From Planctomycetota bacterium (lineage in GTDB: Bacteria > Planctomycetota > Phycisphaerae > Sedimentisphaerales > Anaerobacaceae): a stretch of 5,989 nt of DNA. The position numbers were made by a program, and so were the translations under genes. The notes beneath the pieces were generated by a model that ran no database searches, was not told the origin of the DNA, and was given only the letters and a program-made list of their open reading frames with translations. This document shows, in pieces, positions 1 to 5,989 of the stretch (positions are counted from its first letter, which is position 1; every line of letters begins with the position of its first letter). The stretch lies in assembly GCA_017885385.1 (NCBI GenBank), contig JAFNGF010000225.1:7919-13907 (forward strand). The letters are read 5' to 3'.

Positions 1-1016
1 GCCTTTTTTCGCAGAGCGCCGGTGTCGTCAATGTCACAGCCGGTATGCTCTTTTATGAGTTGCGCGTATCGAGCTCGCCGCCACGGTCGGCTAAAGTCCA
101 CCTTCATATCACCGAATTCTATCTGATTGCTTGGGCAGTATTTTTCGACCAGCAGGCAGATAATCTCCTCGGTCAAATCCATCATAACATTGTAATCGGC
201 ATAAGCTTGGTACAATTCGAGCATCGTAAATTCCGGGTTGTGATATCTGCTTAGTCCCTCGTTGCGGAAGTTCCGATTTATTTCAAAGACCTTTTCCATC
301 CCGCCGACCAGAAGTCTTTTTAGAAACAGCTCCGGTGCAATCCGTAAAAATAGGTCCAAATCCAGAGTATTGTGATGGGTGACGAACGGCTTTGCCGCCG
401 CTCCGCCCGGCTGCTGCTGCATCATTGGCGTCTCGACTTCTAAAAAGCCTCGGCCCTGCAAAAACTCACGAATCGCAGCGATTATGGCGCTGCGTTTTTT
501 GAATCGCTCCATAACTTCCGGGTTGGCCCAGAGGTCTACGAACCTTTGGCGATAGCGCAGGTCGACATCTGCCAGGCCGTGAAACTTTTCGGGCGGCTGA
601 TGGAGACATTTGGCAAGGAGCGTAAGACTTTCAGCCCATACGGTAATTTCGCCCGTTTTGGTTTTTCCCAATCGGCCGGACGCCCCGATTACATCGCCCA
701 GCTCAAGCAGCTTGGCCAGCTGCCAGTCTGAGGCATCGCGTGGCAGCAGACTCGTGCTGGCGCCCACCTGGATAGTGCCGCTGGAGTCTCGCAGAGTAAT
801 AAAAATCAGCTTTCCGATGTCCCGCAGCAGAACAATTCTGCCGGCACATTTTGCCTTTTGAGTGTCATCGCCCTCCTTGAATCTGAGCTTGATATTTGCA
901 GCCGGCTCGGCTCCTTCGTACCTCTGGCCGTAAGGATCGATACCCAACTGCATAATCCGCGTGAGTTTTTCCTGTCTTTGCCGTTCGAATTTGTCTGAAT
1001 CTTGTGCATTTGCCAA
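1..1016 (-). CDS. lysS: Lysyl-tRNA synthetase, class II (3' end beyond the window)
   Basis: This gene charges tRNA-Lys with lysine, using ATP, in the cytoplasm. I translated the minus strand directly: 338 codons plus two bases are open to the left edge, against roughly 500 residues for the family. Residues about 10-30 match the N-terminal helix ending in LGIDPYG. Residues about 57-135 form the OB-fold anticodon-binding domain (AGRIVLLRDIGK, FITLRDSSGTIQV). The catalytic domain follows, with motif 1 around residues 185-200 (FLQGRGFLEVETPMM), then GGAAAKPFVTHHN and LDLDLFLRIAPELFLKRL, and motif 2 at about 243-263 (VFEINRNFRNEG, then HNPEF). Motif 3 lies outside the window. The start is taken as TTG at 1014-1016, because an in-frame TGA lies 18 bases upstream, AGGTG sits 7 bases before the TTG, and the next ATG (codon 22) would cut into conserved sequence. 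The gene follows the S41 protease by 18 bases and is probably co-transcribed. Identity is secure; the start is very likely. Confidence 0.96.
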   Translation of the reverse strand, partial: MANAQDSDKFERQRQEKLTRIMQLGIDPYGQRYEGAEPAANIKLRFKEGDDTQKAKCAGRIVLLRDIGKLIFITLRDSSGTIQVGASTSLLPRDASDWQLAKLLELGDVIGASGRLGKTKTGEITVWAESLTLLAKCLHQPPEKFHGLADVDLRYRQRFVDLWANPEVMERFKKRSAIIAAIREFLQGRGFLEVETPMMQQQPGGAAAKPFVTHHNTLDLDLFLRIAPELFLKRLLVGGMEKVFEINRNFRNEGLSRYHNPEFTMLELYQAYADYNVMMDLTEEIICLLVEKYCPSNQIEFGDMKVDFSRPWRRARYAQLIKEHTGCDIDDTGALRKK

Positions 1017-1023
1017 AGCTGTA

Positions 1024-1028
1024 CACCT
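1024..1028 (-). promoter_or_regulatory. Ribosome binding site of lysS
   Basis: AGGTG on the minus strand lies 7 bases before the TTG codon at 1014-1016. It supports the TTG start, because the frame is closed by TGA at 1035-1037 and no other start codon lies between the stop and the conserved N-terminal helix. Confidence 0.65.
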
Positions 1029-1034
1029 GCAGAA

Positions 1035-3386
1035 TCAAAGGGCCTTTGCGCTTACCGGGCGAGTCTGCCCCGCGGCCAGCGCAGCGAGCTGAGCCTCGAT
1101 CAGTTTGGTTTTGATAATCAGCATGCCAACCGCCAGTTGTGGGTCGGCCGCCACGGTTTCTTGTGCTGAATGCCTGTTCAGGGATGTGCTATTCGGGTCG
1201 CGGCCGGCTTGGACCAGCACGTCGTTTTCCCGCTGGGTGTCGAGCATTTTCTTGAGCTCATCGCTTGTTAATTCGATTTCCACGTCCGGCCCGATGCCCC
1301 AGTCCTTTTTGCCCTGCTTTTCCGTTTCTTCACGGGTCTTAACTCTCTGGTCGGAAGGCAGATGATAATGTGCCATTGTGTATTTTAGCTGCGCAGCTCC
1401 GCGGGGATAGTGCGTTATTCCCTGCACGCTGCCTTTGCCGTGGGTTCTGTCGCCCACCAGAACCGCCCGGTTATGCGTTTTGTCTGCCAACGCCCCGGCC
1501 ACTATCTCCGAAGCGCTGGCGGAGCTGTAATTTATGAGTATGACCATCGGGTAGTTCGGGTGTGTATCCTTTTCGTGCGCCTTTGCATAGGTTAATACGC
1601 CCGCGTATGGCGAGCGGGTGGTGACTATCGTTCCCTCTTTTAGAAATTTGTCCGACACCTCGATCGCGCTGGTAAGAAGGCCGCCCGTATTAAATCGCAA
1701 ATCCAGAATTAGCCCTTGTAAACCTTGTCTTTCCAGATTCTTGAGCACTTCTTCAAGCTCCGAGGCAGTTTCTGAGGAGAAGCCTGTAACGCGGACGTAG
1801 CCGATTTTATTCGGCTCGTCAATCATATAAAGCCATTTGCCTGTCTCGGTCCGGTTCCAGCCGCGAAGCGTAGGAACGGTTATCTTGCCTCTGGTTATAA
1901 TAATGTCTCTGGCTTTATCTTGCCCCGGACGTTTTATCGTCAGCGTAACCTTGGTGTCGGCAGGACCAGTAATCTTGCGAACTGCACAGAGCAGAGTCAT
2001 ATCCTTTGTTTGGACTCCGTCCACCGCTACGATTACGTCGCCGGCATCCAGACCCGCTTTGTACGCCGGCGTATCCTGCAACAGGCTTGCCACGGTCAAT
2101 AGTCCCTTGGGTTTGGAGATTTCTATCCCGATACCGGTAAACTCGTTGGTCATGCTCTTTTCGAACTCCTGCACCTGCCTGGGCCAGACCATGACCGTGT
2201 AAGGATCGAGTGCAGATAATGCCGCCTCTGTAAACTGCGCGACAAGTGCAGACTGAGACAATTCCAAAGTCGCTTTATTAAGTGCCAGGACCTTTTGAAA
2301 AACATCTATGAGCTCATCTTTTTTTAGCCCGGTAGACGACTGCTCGATCTGGTCTGATATCGCTGCCAGCCCCGCGGACCAGGCCGTAAGCTGATTGGCA
2401 TCGGGCGGCGAAGGCGAGCTTTCGGAGCTCTGGCCCTGGGGCTTTGGCGCAAAGACGGTCGGCATCACTTCGGCCAACAATTTGCACTGTCTGACGGCTT
2501 GCTTTGCCATGTGACTATAGTCGATAGTCCTTCTGACGTAATGGCCGCTGAGAACTTCAATAGCCCAGACGAACATCCCCTTTTCTACGCCTTTGTACCG
2601 CTCCTCGCGGCTCTCGCAGGGACTATCCTGAAGAGAGACCACAATAGTGGCCTTATCCAGCAGTTGCTCGCCATAATCCGAGTAGGCCTTGTTATTCGGA
2701 TCGATAGCCTTGAGCCAGCTATAGCAATTTATGTACGCGTCGAGCCATTTGCCCCGCAGCTCAAAATCAGCAGCCTTATCTATTGCCTTCTGGATGGTTT
2801 CCTTTACAAATGCGTCCGAAAATAGATGCTCCCTCTGCTCCTGACTTGCGAATTCACTGGCTTTGGTAATAACTAAGAGCACATTAACGATGTCATTTAC
2901 GTCGTTGACATCGTTTGTATCGTTCACATCAGTTGTCTTGCCTTGGGCCTGGCGTTTTTGCAGCTCGACTAACTGTTCCCGATATGCAGCTTCGCGGGCG
3001 GACTGACGTTGCTCGCTTATGCCCTTGTATTGCTGGATGATCTCAGCCAACCGGCCAAGCTGGGGATATACTGTTCTGTCAGGCAGTTCTATCAGCTCGG
3101 CTGCGGCGTCAAATTTGCCCTGGTAGATTAGTTCGCAGGCCGTTTTGACCGCATTAGGCTGAGCCGATACCTGTTCTCGTGCAGCATTAGGTTCAGTTGA
3201 TGCGGACTTTGAGATTTCGCGCGGCCCCGGTCGAGCCGAAAGGCCGTAACCGGCGGACCAACATAGCAGCAGTAAAACACAAAAGCACGATATCACCAGC
3301 AACCAGGCGGCTCTGGCGCCTACAGGCTGTGTCCTGTTACGTCCGTTTTTCGGCACGAAATATCTATTTTTCGGTTTCTCTGACAA
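1035..3386 (-). CDS. Membrane-anchored PDZ/S41 C-terminal-processing protease with long N-terminal region
   Basis: This is a serine protease of the CtpA/Tsp (S41) family, which cleaves envelope proteins from near their C-termini. Numbering is from the TTG at 3386 (783 residues). One hydrophobic segment at about 25-48 (AWLLVISCFCVLLLLCW) follows a basic N-terminus, so the protein is probably a single-pass anchor with the protease outside the cytoplasm. Residues about 65-400 are mostly helical, charged and not recognised; they include an Asp-Val-Asn tract at 153-164 and a Ser/Pro-rich stretch near 318-328. A PDZ domain follows at about 405-495 (FTGIGIEIS, AGLDAGDVIVAVDG). The protease core contains IGYVRVTGFSS, GLILDLRFNTGGLL and SSASASEIVAGAL, with the predicted nucleophile Ser624 and general base Lys651 in THGKGSVQ. 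WGIGPDVEI near 696-704 is typical of the family end. Compared with E. coli Tsp the Ser-Lys distance is two residues longer. At 783 residues it exceeds most CtpA proteins of 400-550. Substrate unknown. Confidence 0.93.
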   Translation of the reverse strand: MSEKPKNRYFVPKNGRNRTQPVGARAAWLLVISCFCVLLLLCWSAGYGLSARPGPREISKSASTEPNAAREQVSAQPNAVKTACELIYQGKFDAAAELIELPDRTVYPQLGRLAEIIQQYKGISEQRQSAREAAYREQLVELQKRQAQGKTTDVNDTNDVNDVNDIVNVLLVITKASEFASQEQREHLFSDAFVKETIQKAIDKAADFELRGKWLDAYINCYSWLKAIDPNNKAYSDYGEQLLDKATIVVSLQDSPCESREERYKGVEKGMFVWAIEVLSGHYVRRTIDYSHMAKQAVRQCKLLAEVMPTVFAPKPQGQSSESSPSPPDANQLTAWSAGLAAISDQIEQSSTGLKKDELIDVFQKVLALNKATLELSQSALVAQFTEAALSALDPYTVMVWPRQVQEFEKSMTNEFTGIGIEISKPKGLLTVASLLQDTPAYKAGLDAGDVIVAVDGVQTKDMTLLCAVRKITGPADTKVTLTIKRPGQDKARDIIITRGKITVPTLRGWNRTETGKWLYMIDEPNKIGYVRVTGFSSETASELEEVLKNLERQGLQGLILDLRFNTGGLLTSAIEVSDKFLKEGTIVTTRSPYAGVLTYAKAHEKDTHPNYPMVILINYSSASASEIVAGALADKTHNRAVLVGDRTHGKGSVQGITHYPRGAAQLKYTMAHYHLPSDQRVKTREETEKQGKKDWGIGPDVEIELTSDELKKMLDTQRENDVLVQAGRDPNSTSLNRHSAQETVAADPQLAVGMLIIKTKLIEAQLAALAAGQTRPVSAKAL
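2895..2930 (-). repeat. In-frame 9-base tandem repeat encoding (Asp-Val/Thr-Asn)x4
   Basis: Four 9-base units related to GATGTSAAC are read on the minus strand: GATGTGAAC, GATACAAAC, GATGTCAAC and GACGTAAAT. They encode DVN-DTN-DVN-DVN inside the S41 protease (residues 153-164 from the TTG at 3386), followed by a diverged DIVN. The tract sits between a Lys/Gln/Glu-rich helical stretch and a hydrophobic segment (VLLVITKA). The unit is a multiple of three, so copy-number change would keep the frame. Confidence 0.8.
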
Positions 3387-3394
3387 AGCAGCAG

Positions 3395-3399
3395 CTCCT
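3395..3399 (-). promoter_or_regulatory. Ribosome binding site deciding the TTG start of the S41 protease
   Basis: AGGAG on the minus strand lies 8 bases before an in-frame TTG at 3384-3386. The only upstream in-frame alternative, TTG at 3414-3416, has no comparable purine-rich site and lies inside the heptanucleotide array. The shorter start is therefore preferred and removes 10 residues. Confidence 0.65.
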
Positions 3400-3409
3400 G
3401 ATAACTCCC

Positions 3410-3437
3410 AATTCAAAATTCTAAATTCACAATTCTA
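3410..3437 (-). repeat. Tandem heptanucleotide array (KWGAATT x4) between fba and the S41 protease gene
   Basis: Read in the mRNA sense the array is TAGAATT, GTGAATT, TAGAATT, TTGAATT, with no gaps. At the 14-base scale the two halves differ at one position only. The first unit supplies the TAG stop of the aldolase gene, and the array ends shortly before the S41 ribosome binding site. Stop codons (TAG, TGA) occur in all three forward frames because the 7-base period is not a multiple of three. It fills more than half of the spacer. Confidence 0.85.
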
Positions 3438-4379
3438 AGCGCATTCGGCTGCCTTGCCGGCACAGCCTAAGACGTGCAGTTTATGTTTAACCATTGCTTT
3501 GATGGCATCTCTGCCCGGACCGAGGTACTTACGCGGGTCAAATTCGCCCGGCTTTTCGGCAAAAACCTGCCTGATTTTAGCCGTCAGCGCCAGCCGCAAA
3601 TCAGTATCTATATTAACCTTGCAGACTGCCATCTTTGCGGCCTTGCTAACAGACTCTTCCGGCACACCCATGGCATTTGGCAGGTTGCCGCCGTACTTGT
3701 TAATAAGGTCGACGAACTCTTTCAACACGCTGCTTGAGCCGTGCATCACCAGCGGAAACCCGGGCAGCCTCTCTGCTATCTCCTGTATAACGTCGAAAGC
3801 CAACTTAGGCTCGGTCTTGAACTTGTAAGCGCCGTGGCTGGTTCCACAAGCCACCGCCAGCGAATCGCAGCCGCTCTTTTCCACAAACTCCACCGCCTGG
3901 TCGGGGTCAGCAAGGTGCTTTCTTACGTCATCGACTCCCACTACATCCTCTTCGATTCCGCCCAGTTGGCCCAGCTCGGCTTCAACGCAGACGTCTCTGG
4001 CGTGCGCGTACTGGACAACCTTCTTGGTTACGGCAATGTTTTCCTTGAGCGGCAGCTTTGACGCATCAATCATAACAGAAGTAAAGCCGTCATCGACAAA
4101 CTGTTTGCAGGTCTCGAAGTTGTCGCCGTGGTCCAGATTTATCGCAATGGGGATATCCGGATTTTCCTCGACAGCCACGTTGATAATAGCCTTGAGGTAG
4201 CTGATGCTGGCGTACTCGCGTGCTCCTCTGGAGACCTGCAGAATGAGCGGCGCATTCTCCTCGGCAATGGCGGCAATAATACCCTGGGTGATTTCCATAT
4301 TGTTCACATTGAATGCACCGACTGCATAGCCGTTTTTGTAGGCCATTTCAAACATTTTCTTGGTATTGACCAATGCCAT
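3435..4379 (-). CDS. fba: Class II (zinc) fructose-1,6-bisphosphate aldolase
   Basis: It reversibly cleaves fructose 1,6-bisphosphate to dihydroxyacetone phosphate and glyceraldehyde 3-phosphate, in cytoplasmic glycolysis and gluconeogenesis. The 314-residue length fits the class II family. The N-terminus (VNTKKMFEMAYKNGYAVGAFNVNNME) is characteristic. NLDHGD at 81-86 gives the likely catalytic Asp83 and zinc ligand His84. EAELGQLGG at 133-141, GTSHGAYK with His182, and VMHGSSS with His213 supply the other metal-site residues. NIDTDLR at 256-262 is the phosphate-binding motif. All expected active-site residues are present. The ATG at 4377-4379 follows AAGGAG by 6 bases. The gene follows lptD by 41 bases and precedes the S41 protease gene, with heptanucleotide arrays on both sides. 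The related tagatose-bisphosphate aldolases (GatY/KbaY) share these motifs, so substrate preference is inferred from overall resemblance to Fba proteins. Confidence 0.95.
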   Translation of the reverse strand: MALVNTKKMFEMAYKNGYAVGAFNVNNMEITQGIIAAIAEENAPLILQVSRGAREYASISYLKAIINVAVEENPDIPIAINLDHGDNFETCKQFVDDGFTSVMIDASKLPLKENIAVTKKVVQYAHARDVCVEAELGQLGGIEEDVVGVDDVRKHLADPDQAVEFVEKSGCDSLAVACGTSHGAYKFKTEPKLAFDVIQEIAERLPGFPLVMHGSSSVLKEFVDLINKYGGNLPNAMGVPEESVSKAAKMAVCKVNIDTDLRLALTAKIRQVFAEKPGEFDPRKYLGPGRDAIKAMVKHKLHVLGCAGKAAECA

Positions 4380-4385
4380 GGAATT

Positions 4386-4391
4386 CTCCTT
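4386..4391 (-). promoter_or_regulatory. Ribosome binding site of fba
   Basis: AAGGAG on the minus strand lies 6 bases before the ATG at 4377-4379. It is the strongest Shine-Dalgarno match in the window and directly follows the end of the upstream heptanucleotide array. Confidence 0.85.
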
Positions 4392-4392
4392 C

Positions 4393-4427
4393 TTAGTTTT
4401 GATTTTTTAGTTTTGAGTTTTTAGTTC
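4393..4427 (-). repeat. Tandem heptanucleotide array (about AAACTMA x5) between lptD and fba
   Basis: In the mRNA sense the units are GAACTAA, AAACTCA, AAACTAA, AAAATCA, AAACTAA, contiguous and followed at once by the fba ribosome binding site region. The first unit contains the TAA stop of the LptD-like gene. TAA recurs in units 1, 3 and 5, so the 14-base spacing places a TAA in each of the three forward frames. A weaker copy (GAACAAC, 4428-4434) extends into the last codons of the upstream gene. No terminator-like stem is present. Confidence 0.85.
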
Positions 4428-5989
4428 GTTGTTCCGAGGGCCATATATCTGCTGGGCCCAATCGCCATCTCCGGCACGCCCTGCGGCCAGATGCTGATTA
4501 CCACCGCGTGCTGGTTCAGCGATTCGTCGGCACTGTAGGTCAGCGCGAGATACAGCCGGTGATAACGCCTTATCACCGTTATATCACTTCGTATATTCAG
4601 GCCGTAGTCAAGATCCATCTGCTGCGAAAAGACCAAAGTATACCGCGGGTCAAGCTCATACGTCGCGGCAAAAGTAAGGGCGTTCGAGCCTTTCTCGCCC
4701 AAGCCATTATCGAGACGCCTTAAGTACCTGCTTCCTATATAATAACTCAAGCCCGGCCAGCGGCGGCGAGAAAAACCGATGTCAAATTGCTGAACTACGC
4801 CGCTCTGCATATCGTAGTTCAAATCGCTTAATACCGCGGTGGTATCGCTCAACTGCCAGAGGTAGTCTGCACCGATGTAATTTCGTGCGGGGCCGAATAC
4901 ATTGCTGCTTCGCCTATCTTGCGGCGGCAGCAAGACCTGACCAAATCTCCTGTCGTAGGTATTGGCCAGTGGTATATATGGTCTATTCCAGATGAAGCGG
5001 TCCGGTCCTGCCGATGTGTCGCCCGAATCATTTACCCACGTAAAGTCTACGTCCAGCCGCATCCAGTCGACCGTCCGCAGCTTATCTGCCGGGCCTCGCT
5101 TTGTCTGCAGACGCTGAGAGACACCCAAATTCAAGGCATCTCGCTGCTCCACCACCGAATCGCTCTGGGTATAAGCAACCGCGGTCAGCCGAGGCTGAAT
5201 GACGTGCCGCAACCTGCTCAAATCCCATAGCTGCGACTCGACATCCGGATAAACCTTCCAATAGGCGGGCGTCGATACTCGCACGCCGCCCTCGCCGAGC
5301 CAGACTTCATCTTCTCTGCTTGCCGGGTCGCCGTCGATTTCCGTCCGGAATCCGCTGCCGTCCTCATACCCCACCGTGCCGGCTACAAAAGGCACGACCT
5401 TTGATCGGCCGACGGCCATCGGCATATCCAGCTCATTTCTGGTCGAGCCGAACGTAAAGAAATCCTGTAGAACGGGCGACCCCTCGTCGCCGCTCGGGGC
5501 AGGCTGCCCATCGGAACCCAGACGCTGACGGAATCGGCTCACCTGATTGTCGCTATACAACGTCAGCTTGTCATTCCAAAGCGACTGGCCCGTCCAGTGA
5601 AACTCGGCGCTGGGCAATTCTTCCATTGTATCAGCGAAGTCGTTTAGCCGCCATTTGCCCAGCAAAGATAGCGCCCAGTTGTCCTCCAGACGCTTGGCGT
5701 GGACAATCGTTTCCTGCTCTTTGTCGGCGTTGAATTCGCTGCGATAATACTGCTCTAAAAAGTTCTTGTCGGAGGTGTAGCCAGCCTCGGTCGTGAGCTG
5801 CCAGCTGTAGGGCAGAAATTGTCGATGCTGGAACTGAAATCGCCCGCGAAGCTCCTGTGGCGGCTCGAGGTTCTTGCGGCTGTCGATTCTGCCGAGCCTA
5901 TCCTCTCCGTGATCGTCGATTATGTAGCCCAAAAGCCTGCCGAAATACTTTTCTCTTACGTAATCGATCTCTATGCCGCTGCCCAGGCC
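4421..5989 (-). CDS. lptD: LptD-like outer-membrane LPS-assembly protein (5' end beyond the window)
   Basis: LptD is the outer-membrane beta-barrel that, with LptE, inserts lipopolysaccharide into the outer leaflet at the end of the Lpt pathway. The frame is open from the right edge, so 522 residues of the C-terminal part are visible and the start is not. Numbered from that edge: GSGIEIDYVREKYFGRLLGY at 4-23, SDKNFLEQYYRSEFN at 73-87 (resembles the conserved DFLxxYR region), alternating polar/aromatic strands such as WALSLLGKW and FHWTGQSLWNDKLTLYSDNQ, then LRHVIQPRLTA at 260-270, matching the LRHVIEP segment of LptD. The rest alternates short strands rich in Tyr, Trp, Arg and Asp, ending in a final strand near WPQGVPE. 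The N-terminal OstA/jellyroll domain and signal peptide would lie outside. The protein ends in Thr-Thr-Asn, without a terminal aromatic. It is divergent from proteobacterial LptD, so the family call rests on pattern. fba follows after 41 bases. Confidence 0.82.
   Translation of the reverse strand, partial: GLGSGIEIDYVREKYFGRLLGYIIDDHGEDRLGRIDSRKNLEPPQELRGRFQFQHRQFLPYSWQLTTEAGYTSDKNFLEQYYRSEFNADKEQETIVHAKRLEDNWALSLLGKWRLNDFADTMEELPSAEFHWTGQSLWNDKLTLYSDNQVSRFRQRLGSDGQPAPSGDEGSPVLQDFFTFGSTRNELDMPMAVGRSKVVPFVAGTVGYEDGSGFRTEIDGDPASREDEVWLGEGGVRVSTPAYWKVYPDVESQLWDLSRLRHVIQPRLTAVAYTQSDSVVEQRDALNLGVSQRLQTKRGPADKLRTVDWMRLDVDFTWVNDSGDTSAGPDRFIWNRPYIPLANTYDRRFGQVLLPPQDRRSSNVFGPARNYIGADYLWQLSDTTAVLSDLNYDMQSGVVQQFDIGFSRRRWPGLSYYIGSRYLRRLDNGLGEKGSNALTFAATYELDPRYTLVFSQQMDLDYGLNIRSDITVIRRYHRLYLALTYSADESLNQHAVVISIWPQGVPEMAIGPSRYMALGTTN

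Noticed and set aside
806..1009. A 67-codon minus-strand reading frame starting with ATG just inside the lysS start
   Set aside because: It is out of frame with the lysS coding sequence, which shows family motifs across the whole interval. The short frame has no recognisable features.
1035..1037. TGA as a recoded (selenocysteine or glycine) codon joining the S41 protease to LysS
   Set aside because: No SECIS-like stem is evident, both proteins are complete at this junction by family comparison, and lysS has its own ribosome binding site.
1036..1048. Palindrome CAAAGGGCCTTTG at the end of the S41 gene as a terminator
   Set aside because: The arms are separated by one base, so no hairpin loop can form, and no U-tract follows on the minus strand. 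lysS begins only about 20 bases later.
1837..2202. Plus-strand open frames of 60-124 codons opposite the S41, fba and lptD genes (for example 1837-2202, 3454-3828, 4919-5230)
   Set aside because: All lie antisense to well-supported genes, lack convincing ribosome binding sites and give compositions expected from reversed coding sequence.
3387..3416. Longer S41 protease starting at TTG 3414-3416
   Set aside because: The codon lies inside the heptanucleotide array, has no Shine-Dalgarno match, and adds ten residues encoded by spacer sequence. The TTG at 3384-3386 follows AGGAG by 8 bases.
4380..4420. A promoter in the AT-rich spacer before fba
   Set aside because: The AT richness comes from the heptad array. 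I could not find a -35/-10 pair with acceptable spacing, and nothing separates it from plain repeat sequence.
3410..4427. The short repeats as a CRISPR array or insertion-sequence ends
   Set aside because: The units are 7 bases, directly contiguous and without spacers. There is no transposase, no long inverted repeat and no target duplication.

Overview
This window looks like an ordinary chromosomal stretch of a diderm (outer-membrane-bearing) bacterium with moderate GC content. Every gene I can support lies on the minus strand, so the transcript order runs from high to low coordinates: the 3' part of an LptD-like outer-membrane LPS-assembly protein (4421-5989, open at the right edge), a class II fructose-bisphosphate aldolase (3435-4379), a large membrane-anchored PDZ/S41 C-terminal-processing protease (1035-3386), and the N-terminal two thirds of a class II lysyl-tRNA synthetase (1-1016, running off the left edge). 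A diderm with a divergent LptD, TTG starts and a long-N-terminus S41 protease fits the Planctomycetota (perhaps Phycisphaerae-like) best. That placement is inference from overall protein character, not a demonstrated assignment.

The genes are tightly packed, with spacers of 41, about 48 and 18 bases, and no convincing promoter or intrinsic terminator is visible in any of them, so co-transcription is plausible. The four products belong to different processes: outer-membrane biogenesis, glycolysis or gluconeogenesis, envelope proteolysis and translation. I therefore see a housekeeping cluster rather than a dedicated pathway. The lysyl-tRNA synthetase is easy to miss because it begins at TTG and has no stop in the window. 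The motifs of the family are nevertheless unmistakable once the minus strand is translated. The S41 protease also appears to begin at TTG, 30 bases downstream of the longest possible start.

The most unusual structure lies in the spacers. Both larger spacers are made almost entirely of tandem heptanucleotides: five units of about AAACTMA after lptD and four units of about KWGAATT after fba, read in the mRNA sense. The two consensus sequences are unrelated, but the layout is the same. In each case the first unit supplies the stop codon of the upstream gene, the 7-base period puts stop codons in all three frames, and the array ends just before the ribosome binding site region of the next gene. 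A separate 9-base in-frame tandem repeat encodes an Asp-Val-Asn tract inside the S41 protease. I found no RNA genes, mobile elements, CRISPR arrays or defence-like genes. I see no clear evidence of a novel multi-gene system here.
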